NCBI GenBank assembly: GCA_026391735.1
Contig: JAPLDL010000021.1
Span: 1 to 64,000 of the forward strand
Direction: 5' to 3'
Origin: Bacteroidota bacterium
GTDB taxonomy: Bacteria; Bacteroidota; Bacteroidia; Bacteroidales; FEN-979
DNA: 64,000 nucleotides
The notes under the pieces were generated by a model, which was not told the DNA's origin, searched no databases, and saw nothing but the letters and a program-made list of their open reading frames with translations. Positions 62,728-64,000 of this stretch are shown here, piece after piece; the stretch's first letter is position 1; each line of letters starts with the position of its first letter. Made by a program: the position numbers and the translations under genes.

Positions 62728-64000
62728 CTAGGCTTTGATCAGTTCATCGATCAGGCTCAGCAGTATGTCTTTTGTGACAGGTTTGGCAAGATAAGAAGAG
62801 AATCCTAATGAAATAAGCCTGTCGCGGTCTCCTATCGAGGCATATCCGGTCAGCGCCACTATAGGTACATTTTTGTATTCGGAGAGTTTACGGATCTCGA
62901 GCATAGCCTGGATGCCATCCATCCCAGGTCCGAGGTTGATATCCATAAGAATAATGTCGAAATGTTTTTGTCTCGAACTCTCAATAGCTGCTTTTGCGTC
63001 CAGCGCCGAATAAGCCATACAGGTATCCTGAATATAGAGTGTGAGAAGCTGGAGGTTTACCAGATTATCTTCAACCACCAATACCGTTGGGTTGTTTTTC
63101 GGTCCGGTTTGAGAAGGAAGTTTTTCCTGGGTTTTCTCCGGAAGAGGTTCCGGCTTTTGTTCGAAAGCAGCTCCTGCTGAAGGAAGGATCACAATAAATT
63201 CGGAACCTTCACCGACTTTGCTCTTTAGCCTTATCTCTCCATTAAGAAGGTTGGCAATTCTCTTACTGATTGTAAGTCCGAGGCCTGAGCCTTCAAACTT
63301 GCGGCCATATCCTTCGCTGACTTGCCGGAAAGTCTCAAAAATCAGGTCGAAATTCTCCGCCGCTATTCCGATCCCGGTATCCCTGACTGAAATGGCAATA
63401 TAAGCTTTTCCTCCTTCATTAAGCTCGATCGATTCGATAGAAATGCTTCCTGACTCAGTATATTTGACAGCATTGTCGATAAGACATCTCAGCATATGCT
63501 GCAACAGGTAGTCGTCACCAAGTATCTGCATGTATGCAGGAACATTCAAAATCAAGGTGAGATTTTTTCTTTTGATCAGAGGTTCGTAATTGGAAAGCAC
63601 CTTGAGCAAGCTTTTTTTAATACTTAATGGAAGGAATTTCCTGTTGACTTTATCCGACTCCAGATGTGAAAGGTCCATGATTGCATCCAGTGTATCCATG
63701 AGCCTTCTTCCCGAAATCAGTATATTTTCGGCCTTCGCCCTTGCTTCAGGGTCCAACAGATCGTTAGTGAGAATCTCAGCAAAGCCGAGTATGCCGTTCA
63801 TTGGTGTACGCAGTTCATGGTTCATATTGGCCAGAAGGGAGGATGTAAGCCTGGAGGAAACCTCTGCCCGCTGTTTCTGCACTATCAGCTCCTGTTGCAT
63901 TTTCATACGTTGAATCGATAATGCGATCTGTTCCGAAACAAAAATCAAAACATCCACTTCGTGCTCCCCGTAACGGATCTTGGGATTGTAACTCTGAACC
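62728..64000 (-). CDS. Hybrid sensor histidine kinase/response regulator, C-terminal part
   Basis: The frame is open to the right edge of the window; a GTG at 63957 is internal because the residues before it (IRYGEHEV) continue a GAF-like domain. The visible order is: end of a GAF-type domain (VLIFVSEQIALSIQRMK), HisKA (NMNHELRTPMNGILGFAEIL), HATPase_c (RCLIDNAVKYTESG, RDTGIGIAAENFDLIFETF, GSGLGLTISKRI) and a receiver domain (VLVVEDNLVNLQLL, phospho-Asp in IILMDINLG, GYASIG, YLAKPV). It is a phosphorelay protein that would pass phosphate to a histidine phosphotransferase not seen here. The missing N-terminus may hold more sensory domains. Confidence 0.92.
   Translation of the reverse strand, partial: VQSYNPKIRYGEHEVDVLIFVSEQIALSIQRMKMQQELIVQKQRAEVSSRLTSSLLANMNHELRTPMNGILGFAEILTNDLLDPEARAKAENILISGRRLMDTLDAIMDLSHLESDKVNRKFLPLSIKKSLLKVLSNYEPLIKRKNLTLILNVPAYMQILGDDYLLQHMLRCLIDNAVKYTESGSISIESIELNEGGKAYIAISVRDTGIGIAAENFDLIFETFRQVSEGYGRKFEGSGLGLTISKRIANLLNGEIRLKSKVGEGSEFIVILPSAGAAFEQKPEPLPEKTQEKLPSQTGPKNNPTVLVVEDNLVNLQLLTLYIQDTCMAYSALDAKAAIESSRQKHFDIILMDINLGPGMDGIQAMLEIRKLSEYKNVPIVALTGYASIGDRDRLISLGFSSYLAKPVTKDILLSLIDELIKA

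Overview
The window looks like chromosomal DNA from a member of the Bacteroidota, probably an uncultured Bacteroidales-like lineage. The evidence is a short primary sigma factor (287 residues), many copies of the phylum's -7 promoter element TAnnTTTG upstream of genes, two secreted proteins with C-terminal type IX secretion (T9SS) sorting domains, BACON and PKD-like repeats, a TonB-dependent receptor with a carboxypeptidase-regulatory-like N-domain, and a Bacteroidota-type GyrA/ParC. I see no insertion sequence, prophage, integrase or CRISPR array. Both ends of the window cut through sensor kinase genes.

Layout. 1-7.6 kb: end of a histidine kinase, an unknown protein, an OprB-like porin, a two-gene module (a family with an RDHSFG motif plus a PEP-synthase/rifampin-phosphotransferase-like dikinase) and a lipoprotein. 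7.8-10 kb: a KdpDE-like two-component pair lacking the KdpD N-terminal domain and without kdp pump genes nearby. 10-16.5 kb: a flavin-oxidase-like protein and a tyrosine phosphatase, an exported MEMO-like protein, OsmC, a Do/HtrA protease overlapping the primary sigma factor gene, and an exported EEP-family phosphodiesterase. 16.5-21.4 kb: an AmmeMemoRadiSam cluster (radical SAM enzyme, polytopic membrane protein with a spermidine-synthase-like domain, MEMO-AMMECR1 fusion lipoprotein).

21.4-34.3 kb: a compact minus-strand operon in the order TamB, AddA-like helicase-nuclease, AmgK-like kinase fused to a RapZ C-terminal domain, MurU-like nucleotidyltransferase, AddB-like nuclease. tsaD lies divergently upstream. 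35.2-41.9 kb: a second minus-strand run of ParC/GyrA-like topoisomerase, flavodiiron protein, TMTC-like TPR membrane protein and lipoprotein. 42.1-44.4 kb: tRNA-Arg(TCT), an exported divergent SAM-hydroxide-adenosyltransferase homologue and an Rh-type ammonium channel. 44.6-49.3 kb: acyl-CoA synthetase, a second TMTC-like protein and an Asp-box lipoprotein. 49.3-64 kb: an exported cysteine hydrolase, a TonB receptor, a 1954-residue T9SS protein with 14 PKD-like repeats, a convergent BACON-repeat T9SS protein, a DUF3078 protein, a tail-anchored TPR-like protein and a hybrid histidine kinase.

The most interesting points are the apparently extracytoplasmic AmmeMemoRadiSam cluster, the AmgK-RapZ fusion with an intact predicted glucosamine-6-phosphate site beside MurU, the exported SAM-hydrolase homologue that seems to have lost catalytic residues, and a sliding-clamp-like QMELF tail on the topoisomerase. 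All functions are read from sequence motifs and memory of families; no database search was run.
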